Counted from the stretch's first letter, positions 1 through 8,781 are shown. The stretch: DNA of 64,000 nt from Pseudoflavonifractor sp964504285 (GCA_964504285.1 CAZDDZ010000004.1:1-64000); one strand, 5' to 3'. Numbers and translations are program-made. The notes: generated from the sequence alone by a model not told the origin.

Positions 1-1916
1 TTCTCAAAATCCAGACCTTTGGCTACCATCTGTGTACCGATAAGGATGGGCACCCGCTCTCTTGCGAAGCGCGCGAGCAGCTTCTCGTGGGACTGGGTGG
101 CTGTGACGGTATCGGTGTCCATACGCATGATTTCAACGCCGGGGAACAGTGCTTGCAGCTCCTCCTGCACCCGCTGGGTACCTGTGCCAATAAAGGCGAA
201 GCTGCCGCCGCACTGAGGGCACGCATCAGGCAGACGCTCCGAGTGGCCGCAGTAGTGACACATAAGCCGCCCATTCGCCGAGTGGTAAGTCAAGTAAACC
301 GAGCATCGGGGGCATTCGGGCACCTGTCCGCACTCTCCGCAAGACACCATACGGCTGGCACCCCGGCGGTTAATGAACAAAATGGACTGCTCCCCCCGCT
401 CTAGGTTGGCCTGCAGCTCGTAACGGAGCAAGCTGCTGATGGAGGTGCCGTTTCCGCTACGGAGCTCCCGCTTCATGTCGGCAAGGAGCACTTGCGGCAA
501 TGCCTGCTCGTTATAGCGTCTTTTTAGCGTAAAAAGGCTGTAAACCCCGGCTTTGGCCAGATACATACTCTCCACCGACGGGGTGGCCGAACCCAAGAGA
601 AGAAGAGCTCCGCTGCGTGCGCATCGGAATTTAGCCACCTCTCTGGCGTGATACCGAGGAACATTTTCTGATTTATAAGTGTACTCCTGCTCCTCGTCTA
701 AAATGACAAGTCCCAAATTTTGCAGCGGTGCAAATACGGCGGAGCGGGTACCCACCACCACTCTGGCCCGTCCGTCCTGTACCCGTTTCCATTCATCGTA
801 CCGCTCCCCTGCCCGTAAGGAACTGTGAAGCACAGCTACCGCATCCCCGAAATGGGAGGTGAAAATGGACAGCAGTTGCGGTGTTAGGGCAATTTCGGGT
901 ACCAACACCATGGCGGTCTTGCCCCAATTCAGCGTCTCCTCAATCAGTCGAATGTAAACAGACGTCTTGCCGCTGCCGGTTACACCGTAAAGAAGTGCTG
1001 CATGGGACTTGCCGGACGCTATCAGGGAGTTCAGTCCGTCAAAGGCGGCCTGCTGTTCCTCGTTGAGTACTACCGGTTCGGCGGGAGCAGTGTGCTCCAC
1101 CGCCACGCGCCGGAGCACCTCTCGCTTGGTGAGGGTGACAATACCGCTCTTTTCCAGAGATTTTAGAGTGGCGGGGGCCGCCCCTGTAAAATAACAAATC
1201 TCCTTACTGGAGGATTCCCCTACGGCGGCGAGCAACTCCACCACCGCATAACGTAAAGGCGCCGATTTCCGCTTCGGAGTCACTAATGCCAGAGCATCCT
1301 CCGGTGGCATAGCAAGGGCGGCAAGCTGCTCGGTTTTGTCTCCTACGCCACGCATGGCGCTGGTTTCCAGCTCTAAAACCCCTTTGTCTATCAGGTTTTT
1401 AAGAGCTGGATTAGAGTCCTTTCCCTCGAAGGCAGCTCTGAGTTGCCCCAGCTCGGCAGACCCGCCGTTGGCGTAAAGCATATCTAAAATACGCCGCGCA
1501 TAATCGGAGCGGCCCGCGTTCTCGTAGGCCGACTCCCTGTCGATGCCTTTGACCACATGACAGCGATCCTGAAGGGAAAAGTATAGTCCTGCCGGGAGCA
1601 TAGCTCTAGCCGCGTCGTACACGGTGCAGAAGTACCGCTCCCGCATCCAGAGCGCCATTTGAATCCCATCGGCATCCAGCACCGGCTTGGTATCTAGAAT
1701 AACTGCCACCGCTTTGAGATTGGGTGTGCGCGCTCCGTCCACAATGGCTAAAATTATACCTTCCGTCCTGCGATTTCCGGCCCCGAAGGGCACCAGAACC
1801 CGCATTCCGGGCAACGCCGCCTGGGCAAGCTCTGCAGGAAGAAGGTAGTCATAGGGCTTGTCAATGGCAAAGGTGGCTGCGTTCAGTGCAATCTTTGCCA
1901 GCTTGACCTGCTCCAT
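1..1916 (-). CDS. priA: Primosomal protein N' (replication restart helicase), 3' end cut by window
   Basis: PriA is a 3'-to-5' DNA helicase that reloads the replisome at stalled forks. I translated this frame directly; it stays open for 638 codons from an ATG at 1916 and runs off the left edge, so the C-terminus is missing. Visible are the N-terminal DNA-binding domain (start MEQVKLAKIALNAATF), Walker A GVTGSGKT, a DEEQ box (most family members have DEEH) and the zinc-binding cysteine cluster with CGECGQ, CPRC, CHYCG and CPQCGG. The start follows a GGAG-rich stretch. It is the last gene of the yicC-remA-gmk-rpoZ-priA run, a gene order common in Firmicutes. The identity is secure; only the missing C-terminal part cannot be judged. 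Confidence 0.95.
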   Translation of the reverse strand, partial: MEQVKLAKIALNAATFAIDKPYDYLLPAELAQAALPGMRVLVPFGAGNRRTEGIILAIVDGARTPNLKAVAVILDTKPVLDADGIQMALWMRERYFCTVYDAARAMLPAGLYFSLQDRCHVVKGIDRESAYENAGRSDYARRILDMLYANGGSAELGQLRAAFEGKDSNPALKNLIDKGVLELETSAMRGVGDKTEQLAALAMPPEDALALVTPKRKSAPLRYAVVELLAAVGESSSKEICYFTGAAPATLKSLEKSGIVTLTKREVLRRVAVEHTAPAEPVVLNEEQQAAFDGLNSLIASGKSHAALLYGVTGSGKTSVYIRLIEETLNWGKTAMVLVPEIALTPQLLSIFTSHFGDAVAVLHSSLRAGERYDEWKRVQDGRARVVVGTRSAVFAPLQNLGLVILDEEQEYTYKSENVPRYHAREVAKFRCARSGALLLLGSATPSVESMYLAKAGVYSLFTLKRRYNEQALPQVLLADMKRELRSGNGTSISSLLRYELQANLERGEQSILFINRRGASRMVSCGECGQVPECPRCSVYLTYHSANGRLMCHYCGHSERLPDACPQCGGSFAFIGTGTQRVQEELQALFPGVEIMRMDTDTVTATQSHEKLLARFARERVPILIGTQMVAKGLDFE

Positions 1917-1993
1917 CTCCTTCTCCCTCCTCGCTCATTTGCAAAAGGCAAGTGAATGGACAAATGTGCCCTTCACCTGCCTTTTCCATGGTT

Positions 1994-2191
1994 TTATTCC
2001 TGAATCTGAGGGGTACACTTCCCCTCCGCTACCTCGCGGATAGCCATGGAAACCGGCTTGTCATCCAGAGGAATCCCGGAATCCTCGGCCTCGTTGGCAA
2101 TTTGGCGGGCCCGCTGGGCCACCACATTAACCAGCATATAGCGGCTGGGCACCTGCTTGAGCAGTTCGTTCATGGGGGGCTTGAGCATCAT
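1994..2191 (-). CDS. rpoZ: RNA polymerase omega subunit
   Basis: A 65-residue protein matching the small omega subunit, which binds beta' and helps assemble RNA polymerase. The segment SRYMLVNVVAQRARQIANEA is the diagnostic omega helix, and KPVSMAIREVAEGK follows as usual. AAAGGAT lies upstream of a double ATG (MMLKPPMNELL), so either methionine could initiate. It lies between gmk and priA, the normal Firmicutes order, and is short like other clostridial omegas. Nothing unusual was seen. Confidence 0.93.
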   Translation of the reverse strand: MMLKPPMNELLKQVPSRYMLVNVVAQRARQIANEAEDSGIPLDDKPVSMAIREVAEGKCTPQIQE

Positions 2192-2225
2192 AATCCATCA
2201 ATCCTTTCAAATAGGCGGTGGGCTT

Positions 2226-2837
2226 TTATACCCCTTCCACCAGACACATGCGGTTTCGGGTTTTGCAATCGGTGGCAGTAAGAATAGAGATAATTTCCGC
2301 CACCGCGGAAGATACCTTGTCGTTAACCACCAAGTAGTCATAGTAGGGAATCTGTCGGTACTCCTCCCGCGCCTTTTGGAGCCTGCCGGCAATGACCTCC
2401 TCACCGTCGGTGTTGCGTCCGTGAAGACGGCGGGAGAGTTCCTCGAAAGAGGGGGGGATAATAAAAATAAAGACGGCGTCAGGGCACTTTTCCCGCACCT
2501 TAGCGGCCCCCTGAACCTCAATATCCAGCAGTACATCAGTACCGGCAGCCAGATGGTCCAGAATCACCTTTAGAGATGTGCCGTAGTAATTGCCTACATA
2601 CTGGGCGTATTCCAAAAGCTCGTTGCGGGCAATCATACCCTCAAATTGCTCTTTCGTGACAAAGTTATAGTTGACTCCGTCCGCCTCACCTACCCGCGGG
2701 GGACGCGTAGTGTAGGAAACCGAAAAATGAATGTTCTCCCGCTCACTCAAAAGCTCTGAAATCACCGTGCTTTTTCCAACCCCGGAGGGGCCGGAAAGCA
2801 CAATGAGCTGGCCTTTTGTTTTTTTCTTTTTTATCAT
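2226..2837 (-). CDS. gmk: Guanylate kinase
   Basis: A cytosolic kinase converting GMP and ATP to GDP and ADP in purine nucleotide metabolism. The 203 residues carry the P-loop LSGPSGVGKSTV near residue 14, the GMP-binding stretch with SVSYTTRPPR, and GVNYNFVT, in family order and at family length. The ATG overlaps the remA stop as ATGA, indicating translational coupling. The N-terminus MIKKKKTKGQ is unusually basic but lies before the fold. Confidence 0.96.
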   Translation of the reverse strand: MIKKKKTKGQLIVLSGPSGVGKSTVISELLSERENIHFSVSYTTRPPRVGEADGVNYNFVTKEQFEGMIARNELLEYAQYVGNYYGTSLKVILDHLAAGTDVLLDIEVQGAAKVREKCPDAVFIFIIPPSFEELSRRLHGRNTDGEEVIAGRLQKAREEYRQIPYYDYLVVNDKVSSAVAEIISILTATDCKTRNRMCLVEGV

Positions 2838-3106
2838 GCCTCAATCTCCTCTTCCGCCGGGTCCGGCGTATCCTTTCCCGCCAGCCGGCCCGCCACCGTC
2901 TCGGACGGTATGGCAGAGAGAACGATGTGGTCGCTGTCCATCATCAAAACACTGCGGGTTTTGCGGCCGTAAGTCGCGTCAATTAGCACGCCCCGCTCTC
3001 TGGCCTCTTGAATGGTGCGGCGAATGGGCGCTGAGTCAGGGCTGACAATGGCGATGAGCCGTTCTGCCGAGACCATGTTGCCAAAACCGATGTTGAGTAG
3101 TTTCAT
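2834..3106 (-). CDS. remA: RemA family regulatory protein (DUF370)
   Basis: In Bacillus, RemA is a DNA-binding activator of biofilm matrix and osmoprotection genes. The 90-residue product begins MKLLNIGFGNMVSAERLIAI and contains SAPIRRTIQEARERG and IDATYGRKTRSVL, the core of the DUF370 family. I chose the ATG at 3106 rather than the upstream in-frame start at 3154 because GGAGG lies at the right distance and the family begins with MKL.NIGFGN. The C-terminal tail (DPAEEEIEA) is acidic. It overlaps gmk by four bases. Its regulon here is unknown. Confidence 0.92.
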   Translation of the reverse strand: MKLLNIGFGNMVSAERLIAIVSPDSAPIRRTIQEARERGVLIDATYGRKTRSVLMMDSDHIVLSAIPSETVAGRLAGKDTPDPAEEEIEA

Positions 3107-3163
3107 GGTCGCCACCTCCATCATATCCGTTTCTATGCACGTGCCTACGCTCACGCTTCTTTG

Positions 3164-4042
3164 TTATTCCAGGTTTTGTACCTGCTCCCGAATCTTTTCG
3201 ATCTCGGCCTTAATGTCCACCACATGGCGGGTGGTTTCAATGTCGTTGCACTTGGAGCCAATGGTATTGGCCTCGCGGTTAAACTCCTGAATAAGAAAGT
3301 CCAGCTTGCGGCCAATAGCGCCGCCCTGACCCAGCATTTGCTCTAATTGGGAGAGGTGGCTGCGCAGGCGTACGGTCTCCTCATCCACTGCGACCTTGTC
3401 GGCAAAGATGGCGGCTTCTGTCAGAATACGGCTGGGTTCAATTTGAGTGTTTTGAAGCACCTCTGCCATTCTGGACTCCAACTTGGCTCGATAATCGGCA
3501 ACAATACCGGGAGAACGCTCCTCTACCATTGAGGTAAACATTTTAATGGTTTGAGCTCGGCCGAGAATATCCTCCCGGAGCTTTTCGCCCTCGCGCTGGC
3601 GCATGGTATTGAAGTCTGCCAGAGCCAAATCGGTTACAGCGCAAATATCGGCGGCCATTTCATCCATGTCCTCCTGGCTTTTTTCCACCAGAAACACGTC
3701 TTGGAATCGTGAGAGTAAGGAAACTGAAATATCGTCACGCAGGCCATAAGTATCCCGCATTTCAGTCAGGGCAGCATAATAACCATCCGCCACCGGCTTG
3801 TTGAGAGAGACTGACACATCTCCCGACTCCGACTGGCCAATGGTAACAAAAACGTCTACCTTGCCGCGGGAAATAGCGCTTTGAATCCGGGACTTAATCG
3901 CATCCTCGGCAAAGACGTAAATACGAGGCAGTTTTATCGTACAGTCCAGATAGCGGTTATTCACTGAACGAACCTCTACCGTGATAGTGCGTCCGCTCTT
4001 TACCGCCTCTCCCCTGCCATAGCCGGTCATACTTTTTATCAA
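3164..4042 (-). CDS. yicC: YicC family endoribonuclease
   Basis: YicC proteins are conserved bacterial proteins shown in some species to be endoribonucleases acting on small RNAs. The 292-residue product starts MIKSMTGYGRGE, the family signature, and ends with the DUF1732 region (GRKLDFLIQEFNREANTIGS followed by KCNDIETT). Start is TTG, because the family N-terminus requires it; an AGGGG stretch lies upstream. It is the first gene of the block and has a TTGCCT-17-TATAAT promoter just ahead. The name is secure, but the physiological RNA target in this organism is not known. Confidence 0.93.
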   Translation of the reverse strand: MIKSMTGYGRGEAVKSGRTITVEVRSVNNRYLDCTIKLPRIYVFAEDAIKSRIQSAISRGKVDVFVTIGQSESGDVSVSLNKPVADGYYAALTEMRDTYGLRDDISVSLLSRFQDVFLVEKSQEDMDEMAADICAVTDLALADFNTMRQREGEKLREDILGRAQTIKMFTSMVEERSPGIVADYRAKLESRMAEVLQNTQIEPSRILTEAAIFADKVAVDEETVRLRSHLSQLEQMLGQGGAIGRKLDFLIQEFNREANTIGSKCNDIETTRHVVDIKAEIEKIREQVQNLE

Positions 4043-4076
4043 GTGAGTCCAGCCCCTTTCAAAAGCGTTTCTAATT

Positions 4077-4105
4077 ATTATAACAGAAATCAGGATTCAA
4101 GGCAA
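4077..4105 (-). promoter_or_regulatory. SigA-type promoter of the yicC operon
   Basis: On the minus strand, a TTGCCT -35 box (4100-4105) and a perfect TATAAT -10 box (4077-4082) are separated by 17 bp. It lies 35 bases ahead of the yicC start and would drive yicC-remA-gmk-rpoZ-priA. Read by eye; the start site is not mapped. Confidence 0.72.
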
Positions 4106-4113
4106 CCCCTGTA

Positions 4114-4641
4114 CTATCTGCGGACCGCCTTATCCACTCGCTGGACATAGAGAGCGATCAGCTTGGAAAAGCCCAAGTCATAGATCACAAAGACAATGTT
4201 ACCCACTAAGTAAAGCATCCAGACCTGTCCCAAAAAATCAGGCAATCCCGCCAGCAGGGCTGCGCGTAGGAGGAACCAGCATAGAGTCAGCACACCATTA
4301 AAGAATATCAGTTTACACGTCCACTCCAACGGCTGCTTCCGCAGCCGTTCAATGAGACATTTTACCAGTGGGTACAGGCCAAAAAAGAGCAGATAAAATG
4401 CGGCATTCCCCTTGTCGGGGGATAATATCAGGCCCAAAATACCGGTAGCGGCATAGCAAAAGGTACCGGCAGATAAGTTGGCCGATACCACTGCAGCAGC
4501 AGGCATAAGCCCGGCAATGGCTACGATGCCCAGTCTCCCCGTGGGAGACAAGGCTGCCAGGTAGAGAAAGATGATGGACAGCGCGGTAAGTATACCCACA
4601 AGGGCCACCCTGCCCGCGCCAGCTTTATAACGGCCGGGCAT
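4114..4641 (-). CDS. Uncharacterised small multi-pass membrane protein
   Basis: I do not recognise this 175-residue protein. It is hydrophobic, with about five candidate membrane segments (for example VALVGILTALSIIFLYLAAL, LGIVAIAGLMPAAAVV and AAFYLLFFGLYPLVKCLI) and a basic C-terminus. The fold resembles small substrate-capture (S-component-like) membrane proteins, but I cannot assign a family. I took the ATG at 4641 because the earlier in-frame start lies inside the J-domain gene; the chosen start is one base past that gene's stop. Translational coupling with the J-domain gene suggests they work together at the membrane. Confidence 0.72.
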   Translation of the reverse strand: MPGRYKAGAGRVALVGILTALSIIFLYLAALSPTGRLGIVAIAGLMPAAAVVSANLSAGTFCYAATGILGLILSPDKGNAAFYLLFFGLYPLVKCLIERLRKQPLEWTCKLIFFNGVLTLCWFLLRAALLAGLPDFLGQVWMLYLVGNIVFVIYDLGFSKLIALYVQRVDKAVRR

Positions 4642-4642
4642 G

Positions 4643-5242
4643 TCAATTACAGCCCCCGCACAGGCAGTTAAGGCAGAGGAGCGAGGTGCAGCAGTCCATA
4701 TTCCCCATACCACCCGCATTGGAGCCGTAAGGGCGGTAGGCCTGTCCCCCCTGCTGCATCATGTTATACGCCTGACGGTACTCCATATTGCCAGGATCGC
4801 TGTTGCAGGCGATTTGATACTGTTGGCGGGCTTCGTCCAGCCAACCTCGGCGATAGGCGATACAGCCGGACAGGAAGTGCCACTCGGCATCCTGACCGGG
4901 CGCTCCACGCAAAAGCTCCTCGGCAGCGTTGATGTTCCCGCTGTTAATATTCTGGCGTACCCGTTGATAGAGGGGGCTGGCAGAGGAAGCGGACTGGCGC
5001 TGGTAGGCGCTCTGATAGGCTGTGCCGCCATAGCTGCCGCTCTGACCCCCTCCGCTGCGCATACGATTTATTTCCTCGTATGCCTCGTTGACCTCTTTCA
5101 TCTTCTCCTCGGCCAGATCGGCCAGCGGATTATCCTGATAATTGTCGGGATGATACTTTCGGGCCAACTCACGATAAGCCTTTTTAATCTCGTCGTCTCC
5201 GGCATTTGCTGATATACCCAGTACGCTGTAAGGATCCGTCAT
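4643..5242 (-). CDS. J-domain protein with TPR-like region and cysteine-rich tail
   Basis: The first 65 residues are a J-domain (DPYSVLGISANAGDDEIKKA, then the HPD motif in ARKYHPDNY), which stimulates the ATPase of a DnaK-type Hsp70. There is no G/F zinc-finger or DnaJ C-terminal domain, so this is a class C J-protein, not DnaJ. Residues about 95-165 resemble TPR-like helices (AAEELL, WHFLSGCIAYRRGWLDEA). The last 16 residues contain six cysteines (184, 185, 190, 193, 195, 198), a likely metal-binding or lipid-anchored tail. AGGAGA precedes the ATG. It sits between DUF5685 and a membrane protein gene. The client is unknown. Confidence 0.85.
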   Translation of the reverse strand: MTDPYSVLGISANAGDDEIKKAYRELARKYHPDNYQDNPLADLAEEKMKEVNEAYEEINRMRSGGGQSGSYGGTAYQSAYQRQSASSASPLYQRVRQNINSGNINAAEELLRGAPGQDAEWHFLSGCIAYRRGWLDEARQQYQIACNSDPGNMEYRQAYNMMQQGGQAYRPYGSNAGGMGNMDCCTSLLCLNCLCGGCN

Positions 5243-5253
5243 CTGTCTATCTC

Positions 5254-6138
5254 CTAAAATTCAGTCTTGGCCCTCCGGCCCATTTCTATATGCTTCACCT
5301 GTGCCCAATCGCCGCGAAAAACTAATTCCTCCACGGCGGGTAAGCCCAGATACAGAATGTTTTCTATGGTACCGCCCCAGCCGCCAAAATTAATTAAACC
5401 AAAGGCGGCGCGGGACAGGTTCAGAGAGTGGAGCAGGGTGATACGCAGATAGTCCCGATCCTCCTCGCCGCCAAAACGGGCGTGAATGGGATTATACCTG
5501 CCGTCGGCCACGTCCTCCTTCAGGTCGTCCAACGCATCCACCAAGTAAATCCAGCGACCCACATGGTAGAGGAGCTGTCCCAACGCTCTGTCGCGGGTCG
5601 CATCCCCTGTGGTGAGAGCGGCTCCTTGTAGAATACGGGCAAAGGTATCGGCGGTCCTGTCTAAGGAGGGGGATTTGTCTCGCTCTAGGACATGAAGTTC
5701 GTCCAGGCAGGCTCGCACCTGCCGGTCAAAGTCCGGCCGGTAGGCCGCAGCCTTGCGGTATCCCCGGCGCAGAAGCAGAGAGAGGACTCGCGCAGGCAAC
5801 CCCTTCCAAAAGCCACTGTCTGAAACATTATCCCGCAGCTTCCAATAGCTTAAAATTACGCTCTCATCGGCAGCGGCGTTTAATCCGTCATGGACAGTAC
5901 AAGCACATTTTTTGCGTAGTCCCAGCCTTGCCGGACAGCGGCAACGCATGGTAGCCGGTCTGTCCTCCGGCGGTGCCAGCAGCATGGCCAGAAACACGAA
6001 ATCATAGTTGAGGAGCATACGAGCTGTAAACCCGTGGCGGCGCCCCATAACATGACATAGGCCGCAGTACATGGCCTGATAATCGTCAAGCTGACGCACC
6101 TTTAGCTCTTCCCGGTAGGGTCTTACATATCCAAACAT
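5254..6138 (-). CDS. DUF5685 family protein
   Basis: The 294-residue product matches the DUF5685 family by its N-terminus (MFGYVRPYREELKVR, then YCGLCHVMG) and its second cysteine block (CRCPARLGLRKKCAC). Cysteines 25, 28, 66, 68, 78 and 80 could form a metal or Fe-S site. The rest is helical, with HVGRWIYLVDALDDLKED reminiscent of helical prenyl-synthase-like metal-binding segments, though I do not claim that activity. GGGGAG precedes the ATG. It is followed after 11 bases by the J-domain gene. The family has no established function that I can name. Confidence 0.85.
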   Translation of the reverse strand: MFGYVRPYREELKVRQLDDYQAMYCGLCHVMGRRHGFTARMLLNYDFVFLAMLLAPPEDRPATMRCRCPARLGLRKKCACTVHDGLNAAADESVILSYWKLRDNVSDSGFWKGLPARVLSLLLRRGYRKAAAYRPDFDRQVRACLDELHVLERDKSPSLDRTADTFARILQGAALTTGDATRDRALGQLLYHVGRWIYLVDALDDLKEDVADGRYNPIHARFGGEEDRDYLRITLLHSLNLSRAAFGLINFGGWGGTIENILYLGLPAVEELVFRGDWAQVKHIEMGRRAKTEF

Positions 6139-6148
6139 AGGCTCCCCG

Positions 6149-6568
6149 TCAATCTCTCAAAATAGCAACGATGTGAAAGGCGGGTGTGTGCCGACGATGC
6201 AAGGCACGGTTTAAACACACATCAACTCCCGCACCCGATAGAAAACCAATGCCGCCCAAAACCAGTGCGCCGACCTCGGAAAACTCCAGCGCACCGCCCA
6301 GAAAGTAGAGCAAGAAAAAGAGTGCAAAGGGCAAAAGATACACAGCGGCGGCCAGCCCCAGAACATGGGCGGTGCCGGTTTCCACCTCTACCCTGTCCCC
6401 AACCCTGGCACCCACGGTATTTTCTGCCAGCGCCATAACCTGAGGCTTGTCGTACATTTTACAGCCGCCGCAGTCCGCGCATTCATGACCACAGGCCGAC
6501 GCGCGCAGAACGGAAATTTCAGCCCTTTTTGCGCTGACAATGCGTCGCACGGTGGCTGTCTGGGTCAT
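6149..6568 (-). CDS. rseC: RseC/SoxR-reducing system family membrane protein
   Basis: The 139-residue product has the RseC_MucC architecture: a soluble N-terminus with a cysteine motif (CGHECADCGGC, a C-X3-C-X2-C-X2-C pattern), a small basic/acidic beta region (VGARVGDRVEVETG), then two membrane segments (LAAAVYLLPFALFFLLYFLG and VGALVLGGIGFLSGAGV). In proteobacteria RseC affects sigma-E and SoxR reduction; in Clostridia the family often accompanies Rnf-type redox genes, and its role is not established. Start has TAGGAG at a good distance. It lies directly after cdaR in the same direction. Confidence 0.85.
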   Translation of the reverse strand: MTQTATVRRIVSAKRAEISVLRASACGHECADCGGCKMYDKPQVMALAENTVGARVGDRVEVETGTAHVLGLAAAVYLLPFALFFLLYFLGGALEFSEVGALVLGGIGFLSGAGVDVCLNRALHRRHTPAFHIVAILRD

Positions 6569-6578
6569 GCTCTCACTC

Positions 6579-7835
6579 CTATCTGCTTAAGGATACCACA
6601 ATGTTATAGGTGCCCACCACACCAACCGTATTGCTGCCGTCCAGATAGACCTTGGCGGGAATGGTAAAGCGTCCCACAGCCGCCTTGGGAATACCGGCTG
6701 TCACATCGGCCACAATGCGCAGCTGGGACTTGAATATTGCGTCTACCGCCTCCTTGGGACCGCGGATCATCACCGACCGAGATAAGGTTACCATCTCTGC
6801 GGTGTAGCCCTCTGGTACGTTGATGAGCTGGATATTGTCTACATCAAATTCACGGGTAACCAGGTTTTTAATGGAAATATTGACAGTTACTTCGGTAATG
6901 CCGCTCTCGTTGGTCAGCTCGGGTGCCAAGGCTATGGGGAAGGTCAGCACATCGTCACTAACTACCTGTGCTAAGTCAATTTGACCCACTACAATTTCCT
7001 TAAGACCGGTCAAATCCTCCTCGGCACCGCTGACATCAATGGTCATTTCGGACTTTTTATCGGGGCCAAAGGTAAGCTCAATATGCTCGGCCGTGGCTCC
7101 GCCACCGGAGAGAATATTTACCTTAAGTGGTACCTGCTGCACACGTACCACGGGGAATACCACATGAACGGTGTCCACGTTGGCCTTAATATTTAGGTCT
7201 GGCAGTTCCTTGCCATCGGTACCCACATAGACAAATGCCAAATCACCGGTATAGGTTTTGTCCATATTCTCTTGAGTCAGGGTTACCTTAGCGTAAGCCA
7301 CCTGGTTGACGAGCTCCTGCTGGCCACTGATGCCAACGGTGGCGGGTGTTACAGCGATATCCCCCAGCTGATGACCCTCGGCCACGCTGCCGGCGAACTC
7401 ACCCTTGACTGGGATTTCCTTGGTCTCCAGCTTAGAGACCTCAAATTCCACATAAAGCTCGTCCGTGCTGTTATCTACCGTGTAGGTTCCTGGATTGACG
7501 TTAGCAGGCGGAGTAATTTCCACCATCAAGCGGTAGTCGCCCGGCTCCACAATTTTAGATACATCCACACGGAGAGTGATATTATCCCGTCCAAGCTTAG
7601 TGTAGACATCCAGCTTAGCCTGAATGGTCAGGGACATGGTCTGCTCGGCACCGCTCGAAATGATGAGGTTGCGGGTTGCCAATACATCGGTTCCGATAAA
7701 GCTGACGGGAATATTGTTGATGGTCTTGGTCTGATCGGGATTGACATCTTTAATGACATATCCCCAAAGAATAACCGACATCAAAATGGAGAGCACCACA
7801 TAGAGCCATTTACTGTCTTTTACCTTTTTGAACAT
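6579..7835 (-). CDS. cdaR: CdaR, regulator of diadenylate cyclase (YbbR-domain protein)
   Basis: CdaR is a membrane-anchored extracellular protein that modulates the c-di-AMP synthase CdaA. The 418 residues begin with a cytoplasmic MFKKVKDSKW, one membrane anchor (LYVVLSILMSVILWGYVI) and then four YbbR-like repeats with recurring IPVKG/VPLKV-type strands and VRGP-type loops. ATG at 7835 is chosen because AGGGGAG precedes it and the family starts there; an upstream in-frame start lies deep inside cdaA. It overlaps cdaA by 26 bases, so the two are coupled. Confidence 0.93.
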   Translation of the reverse strand: MFKKVKDSKWLYVVLSILMSVILWGYVIKDVNPDQTKTINNIPVSFIGTDVLATRNLIISSGAEQTMSLTIQAKLDVYTKLGRDNITLRVDVSKIVEPGDYRLMVEITPPANVNPGTYTVDNSTDELYVEFEVSKLETKEIPVKGEFAGSVAEGHQLGDIAVTPATVGISGQQELVNQVAYAKVTLTQENMDKTYTGDLAFVYVGTDGKELPDLNIKANVDTVHVVFPVVRVQQVPLKVNILSGGGATAEHIELTFGPDKKSEMTIDVSGAEEDLTGLKEIVVGQIDLAQVVSDDVLTFPIALAPELTNESGITEVTVNISIKNLVTREFDVDNIQLINVPEGYTAEMVTLSRSVMIRGPKEAVDAIFKSQLRIVADVTAGIPKAAVGRFTIPAKVYLDGSNTVGVVGTYNIVVSLSR

Positions 7836-8709
7836 CTGACGGCTCTCCCCTTTTGGTTTTAAATAAGCCCGTGATAGCATTTAAGCTGAATTTGGGACTT
7901 GACTGGGTGTTTTGCTCCGGCATGAGCTCGTTGCGCAAAAGCCTCTCCAAGGTTTCGGGAGCCAGATGGCGCTTGAGCATACCGCCCACGGCCACCGAGA
8001 TAGAGCCGGTCTCCTCCGAGACGATGGCCACCACCGCGTCGGAGTGCTCACTGGCACCAATGCCGGCACGATGCCGCATGCCTAGGTCACGTGAGAGGTT
8101 TACATTGCCCGACAGAGGTAGCATGCAGCCTGCTCCGACAATCCGTCCCCCCCGAACAATGACCGCCCCGTCGTGGAGGGGGGCTTTGTTCCAGAACATA
8201 TTCTTCAAAAGCTCACTGTTGACCTGGCAGTCCAGGGAGGTACCTGTTTTAATTGCGTCATCCAGCAAGTTTTTGCGTTCAAACACCATAAGAGCGCCGG
8301 TCTTGGTTTTGGATAAATCCGTATAGGCAGCTACTGTCTGGGTGATAGCACTTTCCAAATCCCCGGGACGCTCGTCCCGAGAAAAGACGCTGCCAATGCT
8401 GCTGCGGCCCATCTGCTCCAGAAAGCGGCGTATCTCGGGTTGAAAGAGAATGACCAGGGCCAAGACGCCCCATTCCAGTGTTCTGCCTAGGAGATAGCTA
8501 AATACGGTGAGACGAAAGGTGCTGGCCAGGGCAAAGGCCACTAAAACAATGAGCACGCCCTTAACAACCTGTCCAGAGCTGGTTCTGCGCACCAGCATCA
8601 GAAGCTTATAGATCAAAAAGGCCATGATTGCAATATCAATTAAATCGGCAATACCAACGGCAGGGAGTTTTTCCAATACCCCCTGCCCCCATCCGATAAT
8701 TATGTTCAT
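7810..8709 (-). CDS. cdaA: Diadenylate cyclase CdaA
   Basis: The main vegetative c-di-AMP synthase of Firmicutes, joining two ATP. About 299 residues: three N-terminal membrane segments (IADLIDIAIMAFLIYKLLML, VLIVLVAFALAST, WGVLALVILFQPEIRRFL) followed by a DisA_N cyclase domain with the catalytic LHDGAVIV and GMRHRAGIG (RHR) motifs and GASEHSDA. An ATG at 8709 is preferred; a GTG at 8724 is possible but lacks a ribosome site. A TTGCCA-17-TATAAT promoter lies upstream. In many Firmicutes glmM follows cdaR; here an RseC-family gene does. Confidence 0.95.
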   Translation of the reverse strand: MNIIIGWGQGVLEKLPAVGIADLIDIAIMAFLIYKLLMLVRRTSSGQVVKGVLIVLVAFALASTFRLTVFSYLLGRTLEWGVLALVILFQPEIRRFLEQMGRSSIGSVFSRDERPGDLESAITQTVAAYTDLSKTKTGALMVFERKNLLDDAIKTGTSLDCQVNSELLKNMFWNKAPLHDGAVIVRGGRIVGAGCMLPLSGNVNLSRDLGMRHRAGIGASEHSDAVVAIVSEETGSISVAVGGMLKRHLAPETLERLLRNELMPEQNTQSSPKFSLNAITGLFKTKRGEPSDVQKGKRQ

Positions 8710-8752
8710 CTTCCAATCACCCACGTTTCAACACAAGTTGCCTATCTTAATA

Positions 8753-8781
8753 ATTATACTTTATGCAGGTACAAATGGCAA
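8753..8781 (-). promoter_or_regulatory. SigA-type promoter of cdaA-cdaR
   Basis: Minus strand: TTGCCA (8776-8781) and TATAAT (8753-8758), spacer 17 bp, about 44 bases ahead of the cdaA ATG. Both boxes are close to consensus. Start site not mapped. Confidence 0.72.
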
